DNA from: Candidatus Rokuibacteriota bacterium
GTDB lineage: Bacteria > Methylomirabilota > Methylomirabilia > Rokubacteriales > CSP1-6
Assembly: GCA_003220685.1 (NCBI GenBank)
Contig: QHTE01000043.1
Location: forward strand, 185,799 to 249,798
Direction: 5' to 3'
DNA length: 64,000 nucleotides
Part shown: positions 41,700 to 50,591 of the stretch, piece after piece
How positions within the stretch are numbered: position 1 is the stretch's first letter
Layout of the letters: every line of letters starts with the position of its first letter
Notes under the pieces: model-generated
Told to the model about the DNA's origin: nothing
Databases searched by the model: none
Seen by the model: the letters and a program-made list of their open reading frames with translations, nothing else
Made by a program: the position numbers and the translations under genes

Positions 41700-43204
41700 C
41701 GCGCGCCGCCCGTCTCCTGGAGGCGGCCGCTGCGTGCGTCGCGCTCGTCCTGGTGGCGGTGATCGCGACCGGTGGGTTCGCGGTGGCCGGTCGCTCGCTC
41801 GCCCGCGCCGACGAGGTCGTCATCCCTCTGGCGGTGCTCGTAGCGCTCCGGGCGCTGGCCGCCCCGCGCCGGCTGCCGACCGTCACGCCCGCGCGGATCG
41901 CGATCGGGGGCGCGGTCGCCTACGCGCTCGTGATGGGATTCATCGTCGTCACCCGGCACCTGGCCCTCCAGACGCACGCCCTCGACCTCGGCTACTACGT
42001 CCAGGTCGTCTGGAGTATCGCCGCTGGCCGCGGCGCGTACGTGACGTTTCCCCCGATGCACGCCTGGGGCGATCATCTCTCGCCCGTGCTCTATCTCCTG
42101 GTCCCGCTCGCGTGGGCGGCGCCGGGCGCGATCGGACTGCTCGTGGTCCAGACGCTCGTGCTCGCCGCGGGCGCCCTCGCGGTATACGGCTACGCGGCGC
42201 GCCGGCTCGGGACGGCGCCGGCCGCCGGCGGCCTCGCGCTGCTCTTTGTCGTCAACCCGTCGCTCCACGGTATCAACATCCGCGACATCCATCCGCAGGC
42301 CTTCGCCATCACCTTGATCGTCGTCGCAGCGCTCGCGTTCGACGCCGGCCGCCCCGTGTGGTGCGCGGTCGCCCTCGCGCTCACCCTGGCGTGCCGCGAG
42401 GACGCCGCGGTCGCCGTGTTCGGCTTCGGGATCTGGCTCGCCGCCGCGCGCGGACGCTTGCGGCTCGGCGCGGCGGTGGCCGTGGTGAGCGTGCTCCTGC
42501 TGGCCGTCGACCTCAAGTACGTAATGCCGCTCTTCCGCGGGGAGCCGTACCCGCACCTCCACCGCCACGCCTATCTGGGGTCTTCCCTCGCCGAGATCCT
42601 CCTGAACATCGTCGCGCGCCCCTGGCGCTGGGTCGGCGTCGCGTTCGCCGGCGGCAAGATCGTCTATCTCCTGGTCATGCTGCTGCCGCTCGGGCTCCTC
42701 CCGCTGCTGGCGCCCCGCACGCTGGCGGCGGTGCTGCCGGCGCTCGCGATGAACCTCCTCAGCATCGATCCCGTCCTCGCCAATTTCCGCTCCCAGTACC
42801 AGGCCTTCGTCCTACCGTTCCTGATGCTCGCCGCCGTCGACGGCTACGCCCGGATCCGCCAGTGGCGGCGCGCTCCGGCGGTCCTCGGCCTTGCCTTCTT
42901 CGCGAGCGTCCTGCTCACTGCGCGCACGACGAACGATCTGATGGTCACGCGCTGGCGGCTGGACGCCAGGCAGCGCGCCGCCCACGCGCTGATGCAGCGG
43001 ATCCCGGGCGACGCGGCGGTGAGCGCCAACGAGCGACTCGCACCGCACCTGGCGACCCGCAGCCAGATCTTCATCTATCCAACCGGGACCGGCGTCAGCG
43101 AGTACGTCCTCGACCTCGAGCCGGTGGTACTCGCGCACCCGGCCACCGGCTACCGGGAGATCGCGCGAGCCGACGGCTGGATCCTCCTCCAGCGCGGCCG
43201 CTGA
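41696..43204 (+). CDS. DUF2079 membrane protein (PMT-like glycosyltransferase fold)
   Basis: 502-residue polytopic membrane protein, about ten hydrophobic segments. DUF2079 hallmarks include HALDLGYYVQVVWSIAAG, FPPMHAWGDHLSPVLYLLVP and NPSLHGINIRDIHPQAFA, the motif region after the first periplasmic loop with conserved Asp and His, and LACREDAAVAVFGFGIWLA. The family is distantly related to polyprenyl-sugar-dependent glycosyltransferases, but activity is unproven. The start is a TTG at 41696 overlapping the GT2 stop. It is the last gene of the envelope-glycan cluster. Confidence 0.85.
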   Translation: MTRAARLLEAAAACVALVLVAVIATGGFAVAGRSLARADEVVIPLAVLVALRALAAPRRLPTVTPARIAIGGAVAYALVMGFIVVTRHLALQTHALDLGYYVQVVWSIAAGRGAYVTFPPMHAWGDHLSPVLYLLVPLAWAAPGAIGLLVVQTLVLAAGALAVYGYAARRLGTAPAAGGLALLFVVNPSLHGINIRDIHPQAFAITLIVVAALAFDAGRPVWCAVALALTLACREDAAVAVFGFGIWLAAARGRLRLGAAVAVVSVLLLAVDLKYVMPLFRGEPYPHLHRHAYLGSSLAEILLNIVARPWRWVGVAFAGGKIVYLLVMLLPLGLLPLLAPRTLAAVLPALAMNLLSIDPVLANFRSQYQAFVLPFLMLAAVDGYARIRQWRRAPAVLGLAFFASVLLTARTTNDLMVTRWRLDARQRAAHALMQRIPGDAAVSANERLAPHLATRSQIFIYPTGTGVSEYVLDLEPVVLAHPATGYREIARADGWILLQRGR

Positions 43205-43226
43205 ATCGGCCGCGTCCGCGGCGGGG

Positions 43227-43643
43227 CTAGTTGTTGGGCGAATCGCGCTCGGGCGATGCCGTGAGAACGTGGGAGGCGTGGTGGTGGATCAGCCGCCAGC
43301 CGTCGGGTCCGCGCTCGAACAGATTCGTCGCGAGGACCGAGGTGACCGCGAGGCGTCCGTGGACTTCCGAGAAGATGTTCTCCGTGCAGGTGACCCAGGC
43401 CAGGTCGCCGCACGCGCTGGCGCGAACGTCCGAGAGCGTGAACCGCATCTCGGCGGTGTTCTCGAAGATCGTCGCCCACGAGGAGCGCACGGCGTCCCAG
43501 CCGACCAGGATGGGCCAACCCGGGTGGACACACTTCACGTGCTGGCCGTGCGACCACACGAGCTCCATCCGCGCCAGGTCGAGCGTCTCGAACGCCTGGT
43601 AGAAGCGCGCGTTCGCCTGCTCGACCGCGGCGAGGTCGCTCAT
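43227..43643 (-). CDS. SnoaL/NTF2-like domain protein
   Basis: 138-residue small alpha+beta barrel of the SnoaL-like (NTF2) family, with AVEQANARFYQAFETLD at the N-terminal helix and SHGQHVKCVHPGWPILVGWDAV, AWVTCTENI and GWRLIHHHAS in the barrel. This DUF4440-like scaffold is used by isomerases, hydrolases and stress proteins, so no reaction is assigned. The ATG at 43643 has GCCGGATG-type sequence and the first copy of a 37-bp direct repeat just upstream. It may share a transcript with the Rieske gene 130 bp upstream on the same strand. Confidence 0.8.
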   Translation of the reverse strand: MSDLAAVEQANARFYQAFETLDLARMELVWSHGQHVKCVHPGWPILVGWDAVRSSWATIFENTAEMRFTLSDVRASACGDLAWVTCTENIFSEVHGRLAVTSVLATNLFERGPDGWRLIHHHASHVLTASPERDSPNN

Positions 43644-43746
43644 CCGGCATCCACGGGCGCGCCTCGGCCGGCGGGGCCCCAGCCCCGCGACGGCCTGCAG
43701 CGCGCACAACCGGCATCCACGGGCGCGCCTCGGCCGGCGGGGCCCC
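43644..43746. repeat. Two direct copies of a 37-bp GC-rich repeat
   Basis: Identical 37-bp copies start at 43644 and 43710 (66-bp period), and similarity continues imperfectly for about 14 more bases after each copy. They fill the gap between the Rieske gene and the SnoaL-like gene. Origin is probably a local tandem duplication; no coding role. Confidence 0.8.
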
Positions 43747-43773
43747 CGCCCCGCGCCGGACGGGCGCGGCCGC

Positions 43774-44130
43774 TCATCGCGCGGCCGGCGGCAGGCGCAC
43801 CACCAGCGTGTCGCCGTCGAGCGCCAGCGGCAGCGCTGTGAGGTGGTCGCCGACGCAGGGACCGGCCGTGCAGCGGCCGCTGAGCGGCTCGTAGAGCGCG
43901 CCGTGGGTCGAGCAGATCAGCGCCCGCCCGTCCTCGGCGAAGAATTCGTTCGGCCAGAGGTCGAGGGGAGTGCCGACGTGCGGGCAGCGGTTCACGTACG
44001 CGCGAAACTGGCTGTCGTGATTCACGACGAAGGCGCTCACCGCGCGCCCGGCGCGCTCGAGGCGAAACGTCGCGCTGTGGCCGGGCGGCACCGTCGCGGC
44101 GGCGCAGCGCCACTCGTCTGAGCCCGCCAT
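43774..44130 (-). CDS. Rieske 2Fe-2S ferredoxin-like protein
   Basis: 118-residue single Rieske domain. Cluster ligands are CPHVG (Cys and His, near 49-51) and CSTHGALYE (near 73-76), the C-x-H and C-x-x-H pairs, separated by 21 residues. It resembles electron-transfer ferredoxins of oxygenase systems or NirD-like subunits. No oxygenase is adjacent, so its partner is unknown. The ATG at 44130 faces the ABC exporter genes with 25 bp between the two starts. Confidence 0.9.
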   Translation of the reverse strand: MAGSDEWRCAAATVPPGHSATFRLERAGRAVSAFVVNHDSQFRAYVNRCPHVGTPLDLWPNEFFAEDGRALICSTHGALYEPLSGRCTAGPCVGDHLTALPLALDGDTLVVRLPPAAR

Positions 44131-44155
44131 GACCTGGATGGTATCATCACTGAGT
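44131..44155. promoter_or_regulatory. Short divergent promoter region
   Basis: 25 bp separate the Rieske and ABC ATPase starts. TATCAT (44142..44147) is 8 nt before the ATPase ATG with no ribosome site between, resembling the leaderless arrangement elsewhere in the window. The minus-strand -10 is less clear. Confidence 0.35.
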
Positions 44156-45091
44156 ATGCTCGCGATCGACGCGCACGACGTAGAGAAGACGTTTCGCTCG
44201 GGGTGGCTGCACCGCCGCGAGACGGCCGCGCTGCGCGGCGTCTCGCTGACGGTGGCGCGCGGCGCGATCGTCGGCGTGCTCGGCCCGAACGGCGCGGGCA
44301 AGACCACCTTGCTCTCGATCCTCGCCACGCTCCTGACGCCCGATCGCGGGCGCGTGACCGTGCTTGGCCACGACGTCGTGCGCGAGGCGGGCGCGCTCCG
44401 GCGCCGGCTGAACATGGTGAGCGGGCGGCCGTCGTTCCTGTGGAGCCTGCGGGTCGGCGAGATCGTCGCGTTCTACGGCCGGCTCTACGGCCTGAGCGGT
44501 CGCGCGCTCCGGCGCCGCGTCGACGCGCTGATCGAGCTGTGCGAGCTCGAGCCGTACCGGCGCGCCCCGTACTCGGACCTGTCGACCGGGCTCAAGCAGC
44601 GCGTCGCGCTGGCCAAGTCGCTCGTCAACGAGCCCGAGCTGCTCTTTCTCGACGAGCCCACGCTCGGCCTCGATCCCGACATCGCCGCGCGCGTGCGCGC
44701 CCACATCGCGCGCCTCCGCCGCGAGCAGGGGATCACGATCGTGCTGACGACCCACTACATGCGCGAGGCCGACGAGCTCTGCGACGAGATCGCCTTCATC
44801 AAGGCCGGGCGAATCCTCGCGCGGGGCACCTCCGGCGAGCTGAAGCGCCAGATCCGCCTCGGCGAGGTCGTCGCGCTCAAGCTCGACCCGCCGCGCGTGC
44901 CCTGGCTCGCCGACAGCCCGGGCACTCTGAGGTGCGTCGAGGTCGACGGCTGGGTCGAGTGCACGGTGGACGACGCCGAGAAGCGGCTGCCCGAGCTGCT
45001 CCGCGCGCTGCACGCCGACGGCGTCGTCATCCGCAACGTCCAGGTGCGCGAGCCGGAGCTCGAGGAGGTCTTCGTTGAGCTGGCGAAATGA
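44156..45091 (+). CDS. ABC transporter ATP-binding protein (ABC-2 exporter type)
   Basis: 311-residue ATPase. Walker A is GPNGAGKTTLLS near 46, the signature is LSTGLKQRVALA (LSGGQ variant), Walker B is LLFLDEPTLGLDPD, and the switch histidine is in LTTHYMREADEL. An extra C-terminal region of about 80 residues with VQVREPELEEVFVELAK is typical of drug, lipid or gliding-type exporters. The start is taken as the ATG at 44156; one at 44129 would add 9 residues. Its 3' end overlaps the permease gene by 17 bp, so they form one exporter. Confidence 0.93.
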   Translation: MLAIDAHDVEKTFRSGWLHRRETAALRGVSLTVARGAIVGVLGPNGAGKTTLLSILATLLTPDRGRVTVLGHDVVREAGALRRRLNMVSGRPSFLWSLRVGEIVAFYGRLYGLSGRALRRRVDALIELCELEPYRRAPYSDLSTGLKQRVALAKSLVNEPELLFLDEPTLGLDPDIAARVRAHIARLRREQGITIVLTTHYMREADELCDEIAFIKAGRILARGTSGELKRQIRLGEVVALKLDPPRVPWLADSPGTLRCVEVDGWVECTVDDAEKRLPELLRALHADGVVIRNVQVREPELEEVFVELAK

Positions 45092-45869
45092 GCTGCTCGC
45101 GGTCTGGGCGGTGACGCTCCGCAACGCCCTCATGGGCGCGCGCAACGTGTTCTTCTTCTTCGAGCTGCTCTTCTGGCCGATCGTCGGCGTGCTCTCGATC
45201 GGCCTGATGTCGCGCTTCCTGGAGCTGACGGCCGCGCAGGCGTCCTTCGTGCTGGTCGGCACGATCGCGCTCTCGGTGGTCAACGTCTGTCAGCTGGAGG
45301 TGGCCTACGCCGTCCTGCTCGACGTGTGGTCGAAGTCGCTCAAGCATCAGTTCCTGGCGCCCATCGGCATTCGCCACCTGACACTCGGCTCGTGGATCGT
45401 CGGGATGGTGCGCAGCCTGGCCGTCTTCGTGCTGCTGGCCGCGCTCGGCCGCTGGGCCTTCGGCTTCCGGGTGCTCCAGCCGGGCTGGCTCGCGCTCGCC
45501 ACGTTCCTCCTGGGCTGCTTCCTCACCGCCTGGGTGGTCGGCGTCGCCGTGTGTGCGCTGATCACGCTCTTCGGCAACCGCGCCGAGGCGTTCGCGTGGG
45601 CGAGCGTCAACATGGTGCTGGTGCTGGCGGGCATCTACTATCCGATCTCGGTGCTCCCCGATTCCATCGCCGTGCTCGCGCGGGCCGTCCCGCTCACGTA
45701 TTTCCTCGACGCCTACCGCGCGCACTACGGCTTCGAGTCCGAGTTCCGCGCGCCGATCGCGACGGGGCTCGCGCTCTCGGCCTTCTACGCCGCGCTCGCC
45801 CACTGGGCGTTCCTGGCCGCGATCCGGCGGGCGCGGCGCACGGGCCTCCTCCTGAAGATGTCGGAGTGA
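45075..45869 (+). CDS. ABC-2 type transporter permease
   Basis: 264-residue permease with six predicted transmembrane helices (including NVFFFFELLFWPIVGVLSIGL early and MVLVLAGIYYPISVLP late, the latter being the usual ABC-2 signature). The start is a TTG at 45075 within the end of the ATPase gene. With the ATPase it should export a lipid, glycan or drug; substrate unknown. Its stop overlaps the following nickel/cobalt-type transporter (GTGA). Confidence 0.9.
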   Translation: MSWRNELLAVWAVTLRNALMGARNVFFFFELLFWPIVGVLSIGLMSRFLELTAAQASFVLVGTIALSVVNVCQLEVAYAVLLDVWSKSLKHQFLAPIGIRHLTLGSWIVGMVRSLAVFVLLAALGRWAFGFRVLQPGWLALATFLLGCFLTAWVVGVAVCALITLFGNRAEAFAWASVNMVLVLAGIYYPISVLPDSIAVLARAVPLTYFLDAYRAHYGFESEFRAPIATGLALSAFYAALAHWAFLAAIRRARRTGLLLKMSE

Positions 45870-46627
45870 CCGCGCTCTTGGACGCCGCGCCGATCTCGGC
45901 GCTCGTGCTCGGGTTCCTCCTCGGCCTGCAGCACGCGACCGACGCGGACCACCTCGTCGCGGTGGCGACGATCCTCACCCGCGAGCGCCGCTTCGCCAGC
46001 GGGGCGATGGTCGGAGCCCTCTGGGGCGCCGGCCACATGACGACCTTGACGGTCGTGGGCGCGATCATCATCGGGCTCAAGCTCACGATCACGCCGGCGG
46101 TGAGCGGTGGACTCGAGATGGCCGTCGCTGCGATGCTGATCGTCCTGGGCGTGCTGAGACTCCGCGACGCGTTCCGGGGGCTCCAGACGGTGCCGGCCGG
46201 GCACCTCGTGGCCGCTCATGACCACGCCGGCGGAGCGGGTGTCGTGCACAGCCACCCCCACGTTCATGGCGTCGAACACGCTCACGAGCACCCGCACGTG
46301 CATCCGTCGCGCTGGCTCGCCGCGCTCGGCTGGCGCAGCGGGTGGCCGGCGGGGCGTGCGGTCTTCGTGGGCGCCGTGCACGGACTCGCCGGCAGCGCCG
46401 CCGTCTCCCTGGTCGTGCTGGCGACCTTGCGCTCGACCACGAGCGCCGTCCTGTACCTGCTCATCTTCGGAGCCGGCACGATCATCGGCATGACCCTGCT
46501 GACCGCGGTCATGGCCTATCCCGTCTCGCTGGCCCTTCGTTACGACCGCGCCCGTCAGGCGATCGCCTTCTGCGCCGGCGTCGGCTCGATCGCCTTCGGC
46601 CTCTTCTACGGGTACGGGTTGATTTGA
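45866..46627 (+). CDS. Nickel/cobalt transporter-like membrane protein with His-rich loop
   Basis: 253-residue membrane protein of the NiCoT/UreH-like group. The metal-recognition motif of transmembrane segment 2, H-A-x-D-A-D-H, is present as [14 protein letters not shown] near 20-33. A histidine-rich cytoplasmic loop around 110-145 ([28 protein letters not shown]) could bind Ni, Co or Zn ions. The C-terminal half has [17 protein letters not shown] and [11 protein letters not shown], a repeat of the glycine-rich pore region. The GTG start overlaps the ABC permease stop, so it is made with that exporter. Direction and metal cannot be decided. Confidence 0.85.
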   Translation: MTALLDAAPISALVLGFLLGLQHATDADHLVAVATILTRERRFASGAMVGALWGAGHMTTLTVVGAIIIGLKLTITPAVSGGLEMAVAAMLIVLGVLRLRDAFRGLQTVPAGHLVAAHDHAGGAGVVHSHPHVHGVEHAHEHPHVHPSRWLAALGWRSGWPAGRAVFVGAVHGLAGSAAVSLVVLATLRSTTSAVLYLLIFGAGTIIGMTLLTAVMAYPVSLALRYDRARQAIAFCAGVGSIAFGLFYGYGLI

Positions 46628-46754
46628 TCTGACGGGACCCGAAGGCCGCCGCGGAACCTGGGCGGCCGCGCGCTCGGGTGAAATGGTGGGCTTCCGGCCT
46701 CCGGATTCGCAGTACGCTGGAAGTGCGCGACGGCTGCCTACCGGGGGGTCAGGA

Positions 46755-48161
46755 TTGGCGGAGGCTCGGGCGACTCGCGTCGAGACCGACAGCATGGGGC
46801 GGATCGAGGTCCGCGCCGATCGCTACTGGGGCGCTCAGACCGAGCGGTCGCTGCACCATTTTGCGATCGGCCACGACCGGATGCCGGTCGCGGTCGTTCA
46901 CGCCCTCGGCCTCCTGAAAAAGGCGGCCGCGCTGGTCAATCAGAAGCTCGGTGTCCTCGACGCGCACCGGGCCGAGCTGATCGTGCGCGCTGCCGACGAG
47001 GTGATCGCCGGAGCCCTCGACGATCACTTCCCGCTGTCCGTCTGGCAGACCGGCTCCGGCACGCAGACCAACATGAACGTCAACGAGGTGATCGCGAACC
47101 GCGCGATCGAGCTCGCCGGCGGCAAGCTCGGCAGCAAGGCCCCGATCCATCCCAACGACCACGTCAACATGTCGCAGTCGTCCAACGACACGTTTCCCAC
47201 CGCGATGCACGTCGCGGCGGCGCTCGAGCTGACGCGGCGGCTCGTCCCGAGCGTCCGCGCGCTGCGGGACGCGCTGGCGGCGAAGGCACGCGAGTTCGAC
47301 GACGTCGTGAAGATCGGCCGCACCCACCTGCAAGACGCCGTGCCGCTCACGCTCGGCCAGGAATTCTCGGGCTACGTGGCACAGCTCGACGGAGGCCTCG
47401 CGCGGATCGACGCTATCCTGCCGGGCCTGCTGGCGCTGGCGATCGGCGGGACCGCGGTCGGCACCGGGCTCAACGCGCCGGCCGGCTTCGGCGAGGCCGT
47501 CGCCGCGAAGCTGGCCGAGCTGACGGGGCTACCGTTCGTGTCGGCGCCCAACAAGTTCGCGGCGCTTGCCGCGCACGACGAGCTCGTGATGGCGAGCGGC
47601 GCGCTCCGGACGCTCGCCGGCGCGCTCATGAAGATCGCCAACGACCTGCGCTGGCTCGGCTCGGGGCCCCGGAGCGGTCTGGGCGAGCTCGCGCTTCCGG
47701 AGAACGAGCCCGGCTCGTCGATCATGCCGGGCAAGGTCAATCCGACCCAGGCCGAGGCGGTGACGATGGTCGCGGTGCAGGTGATGGGCAACGACGCGGC
47801 GATCGCCATCGCCGGCTCGCAGGGCAACTTCGAGCTGAACGTCTTCAAGCCGGTCATCATCTTCAACTTCCTGCACTCTGTGGAGCTCTTGACCGACGCG
47901 TGCGCGCGCTTCCGCGAGTTCTGCGTGGAAGGCATCGAGGCGAACCGAGCGCACATCGCCGAGCTCGTCGGGCGCTCGCTGATGCTCGTGACCGCGCTCG
48001 CGCCCCATATCGGCTACGACCGGGCGGCCGAGATCGCCACGAAGGCCCACGCCGGGGGGCTGACGCTCCGCGACGCCGCGCTGGCCTCCGGCTACGTGAC
48101 CGCCGAGCAGTACGACCGCTGGGTCCGGCCGGAGGCCATGGCCCGGCCGGCGCGGCCCTAG
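46755..48161 (+). CDS. fumC: Class II fumarate hydratase FumC
   Basis: 468-residue homotetrameric lyase that interconverts fumarate and malate in the TCA cycle. Three consensus regions are visible: [15 protein letters not shown] [20 protein letters not shown] near 105, [18 protein letters not shown] near 183, and the class signature [13 protein letters not shown] near 315 with the catalytic serine. The N-terminus is uncertain: a TTG at 46755 with upstream GGGGGG gives the family's usual [10 protein letters not shown] start, whereas the ATG at 46794 is too late. Its last 4 bp overlap the convergent glycosylase gene. Confidence 0.94.
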   Translation: MAEARATRVETDSMGRIEVRADRYWGAQTERSLHHFAIGHDRMPVAVVHALGLLKKAAALVNQKLGVLDAHRAELIVRAADEVIAGALDDHFPLSVWQTGSGTQTNMNVNEVIANRAIELAGGKLGSKAPIHPNDHVNMSQSSNDTFPTAMHVAAALELTRRLVPSVRALRDALAAKAREFDDVVKIGRTHLQDAVPLTLGQEFSGYVAQLDGGLARIDAILPGLLALAIGGTAVGTGLNAPAGFGEAVAAKLAELTGLPFVSAPNKFAALAAHDELVMASGALRTLAGALMKIANDLRWLGSGPRSGLGELALPENEPGSSIMPGKVNPTQAEAVTMVAVQVMGNDAAIAIAGSQGNFELNVFKPVIIFNFLHSVELLTDACARFREFCVEGIEANRAHIAELVGRSLMLVTALAPHIGYDRAAEIATKAHAGGLTLRDAALASGYVTAEQYDRWVRPEAMARPARP

Positions 48162-48718
48162 GTCTCGAGGAAGTCGGCCAGGCGGTCGTACCACGCGACC
48201 TGGTCGGCGAGCGTGAAGTGGGCGTTGGCCGGGCTCGGGTTCGGGACGACGAAGAGCCGCGTCGTGCCGACGACCTCCGGCTGAGGGCCGAGCGCCGGCG
48301 CCCGCTCGGCGCGGCGGAGCGCCAGGGCGAGGAACGGCCGGTAGGCGGTGAGCCCGTGGAAGCACGCCACGCGCGGCGCCGATCGCCGGAGCTTGCGAAG
48401 CAGGCGCGGCGCCCACTTCTCGAAGTCGGCGAGGTCGAGCTCCGCGGCGTTGCCCGAGGCGCGCTTGACCACGTCGGTGAAGCCGATGCCGAAGTCCAGC
48501 AGCGCGGCGTCGTGCTCGGGGCGGAGCACGGCGGTCCCCAGCGCGCCGCGCACGGTCCTGCTCAGCCGGGACGACGTGAACGCCGGCCAGAAGCGATTCG
48601 TCGAGCGCGCGAAGTAGTGCCCCTGACGCGCCGAATAGAGGCCGGGGTTGATCCCGACGAAGACGAGGTCGAGCCCCGCCCGGAGATAGTCGGGCAGGCT
48701 CGGGAGCGCTCGCGGCAC
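48158..48718 (-). CDS. Mismatch-specific uracil/thymine-DNA glycosylase (Mug family)
   Basis: 186-residue member of the Mug/TDG branch. Motif 1 is [19 protein letters not shown] near 19-37, with the catalytic asparagine in GINPG. Motif 2 is [13 protein letters not shown] near 155. It should remove uracil or thymine mispaired with guanine. The start is a GTG at 48718. It lies 32 bp downstream of the transketolase pair on the same strand and may be the last gene of that operon. Confidence 0.9.
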   Translation of the reverse strand: MPRALPSLPDYLRAGLDLVFVGINPGLYSARQGHYFARSTNRFWPAFTSSRLSRTVRGALGTAVLRPEHDAALLDFGIGFTDVVKRASGNAAELDLADFEKWAPRLLRKLRRSAPRVACFHGLTAYRPFLALALRRAERAPALGPQPEVVGTTRLFVVPNPSPANAHFTLADQVAWYDRLADFLET

Positions 48719-48750
48719 CCGACCCGCAGCCCGCGGCGTGGCGCGCCGGC

Positions 48751-49677
48751 TCAGCGGTGCAGGAACTTCTTCACGCTCGCGGCGATCCCGGCCGGGTCGA
48801 GGCCGTGCTTGGCGTAGAGGCCCTTGGCATCGCCGGACTCGCCGAAGCCGTGGACGCCCAGCCGCTTGATCGGCGTCGGCAGCACCTCGGCGAGCTGCTC
48901 GGCCACCGCCCCGCCCAGCCCGCCGGCAACCGTGTGGTCTTCCACGGTCACGACGTGGCCGGTCTTGCCCGCCGACTGGACCAGCAGCTCTTCATCCAGG
49001 GGCCTGATGCACGCGGCGTTGATCACCTCGGCCGAGATGCCGTCGGCCTCCAGACGCTTGGCCGCCTCGAGACAATTGAACAGCGGCCCGCCCGAGCCGA
49101 TCAGGGTGACGTCGTGTCCTGTGCGGAGCACGAGCCAGCGGCCGTACTGGAACCGATAGTCAGGGGGACACACCGGCTCGAGGCTCTGTCGCGTGAGCCT
49201 CAGGTAGAGCGGGCCCTGGTGCTCGACCGCGTAGGCGATGGCCTGCTTGGTCTCGAGCTCGTCGCCGGGCTGGACGATGCCGATGTTGGGAAGTGAGCGG
49301 ATGCAGGCGATGTCCTCGAGCCCCATCTGGCTGTAGCCGTCCTCGCCGATCGCGATGCCTGAGTGCGTTCCGACGAGCTTCAAATTCGCGTTGGTGTAGG
49401 CGACCGAGATGCGGATCGTCTCGAAGCGACCCACGATGAAGCACGCGAACGAGCAGGCGAACGGGATGCGGCCGGTGAGCGCGAGCCCGGCGCCCACCCC
49501 GATCATGTTCGACTCGGCGATGCCCAGGTTGAATGCCCGCTGCGGGTATTGCTTGGCGAAGCCGATGGTCATCGTCGACTTCGACAGGTCGGCGTCGAGC
49601 GTAACGATGCGCTCGTCCTTGGCGCCCAGCTCGAGGAGGGCTTCGCCGAACGCGGCGCGACTGGCCTTGGCCGGCAT
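48751..49677 (-). CDS. Transketolase, C-terminal subunit
   Basis: 308-residue protein equal to the pyrimidine-binding and C-terminal domains of transketolase. It has FNLGIAESNMIGVGAGLAL with the catalytic glutamate, SVAYTNANLKLVGTHSGIAIGEDG-type wording (SYSQMGLEDIACIRSLPN here as GYSQMGLEDIA), and a C-terminal domain with GHVVTVEDHTVAGGLG. Together with the upstream gene it forms a heteromeric transketolase of the split type common in uncultured bacteria and archaea. The ATG shares one base with the stop of the N-subunit gene (TGATG). Confidence 0.92.
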   Translation of the reverse strand: MPAKASRAAFGEALLELGAKDERIVTLDADLSKSTMTIGFAKQYPQRAFNLGIAESNMIGVGAGLALTGRIPFACSFACFIVGRFETIRISVAYTNANLKLVGTHSGIAIGEDGYSQMGLEDIACIRSLPNIGIVQPGDELETKQAIAYAVEHQGPLYLRLTRQSLEPVCPPDYRFQYGRWLVLRTGHDVTLIGSGGPLFNCLEAAKRLEADGISAEVINAACIRPLDEELLVQSAGKTGHVVTVEDHTVAGGLGGAVAEQLAEVLPTPIKRLGVHGFGESGDAKGLYAKHGLDPAGIAASVKKFLHR

Positions 49678-50591
49678 CACTTCTTCTCCAGCGCGGCGAG
49701 CTCGTCCACGATCGCGCGCGTCGCCGAATCGGTCTTCAGATACTCCTCCCAGGCGCCTTCCGTGATGCCGAGGACCTCGCGGATGGCCTTGATCGCCTCC
49801 GAGGGCTTCGGGGCCTTGCCGTGCCACTCCGGGTCGTTCTCCATGAACGACACGCCCTTGCCCTTCACCGTGTGGGCCACGATGAAGGTCGGCACGCCGG
49901 TGGTCGCTTCGGCCTGATCGAGCGCCTTCGTGATCTGCCCGATGTCGTGGCCGTCGATCTCGACGACCGGCCAGCCGAACGACTGCCACTTGGCGGTGAC
50001 CGGCTCGATGTCGAGCACCTTCTTGACGAAGTTGTCGAGCTGGATCTTGTTGTAGTCCAGGATGACGACGAGGTTGTCGAGCGCGTGCTCGGGCTGGCCG
50101 AGCTTCGGCCCCGACATCGCGGCCTCCCACACCTGCCCCTCCTGGGTCTCGCCGTCACCGAGCACGCAGTAGACGCGCGCCTTCGATCCGGCGAGCTTGA
50201 GGCCGAGCGCCAGCCCCAGTGAGATCGAGAGTCCTTGACCGAGCGAGCCGGTGGCCGCCTCGATGCCCGGGAGCATGTTGCGATCGGGATGACCCTGCAG
50301 GGGCGAGCCGAGCTTGCGCAGGGTGATCAGCAATTGCTCCGGGAAGTAGCCGGCCTTCGCGAGCACGGCGTAGAGGGCAGGGACCGCATGGCCCTTCGAG
50401 AGCACGACGCGGTCGCGGTCGGGCCAGTCCGGGCGCTTGGGGTCGTAGCGAAGCCGCCCGAAGTACAACGTGGTGAGGATGTCGATCACCGAGAGCGAGC
50501 CGCCGGGATGTCCGGAGCCCGCGTGAGCGAGCATGCGCAGGATCTGAACACGACACTCGCGCGCGATCGACTCGAGACGAACTTCACCCAT
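49677..50591 (-). CDS. Transketolase, N-terminal subunit
   Basis: 304-residue thiamine-diphosphate-binding half of a split transketolase. HAGSGHPGGSLSVIDILT near 22 is the family opening and the ThDP motif is GDGETQEGQVWEA near 143, ending in DYNKIQLDN. With the C-subunit it moves two-carbon ketol units between sugar phosphates in the pentose phosphate pathway. The ATG overlaps the TldE-like stop by one base, so it sits inside the moeA-TldD-TldE operon. The thi operon in this window provides the cofactor. Confidence 0.93.
   Translation of the reverse strand: MGEVRLESIARECRVQILRMLAHAGSGHPGGSLSVIDILTTLYFGRLRYDPKRPDWPDRDRVVLSKGHAVPALYAVLAKAGYFPEQLLITLRKLGSPLQGHPDRNMLPGIEAATGSLGQGLSISLGLALGLKLAGSKARVYCVLGDGETQEGQVWEAAMSGPKLGQPEHALDNLVVILDYNKIQLDNFVKKVLDIEPVTAKWQSFGWPVVEIDGHDIGQITKALDQAEATTGVPTFIVAHTVKGKGVSFMENDPEWHGKAPKPSEAIKAIREVLGITEGAWEEYLKTDSATRAIVDELAALEKK

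Noticed and set aside
48151..48170. fumC and the glycosylase sharing a terminator
   Set aside because: The convergent genes overlap by 4 bp and no hairpin with a T tract was found.
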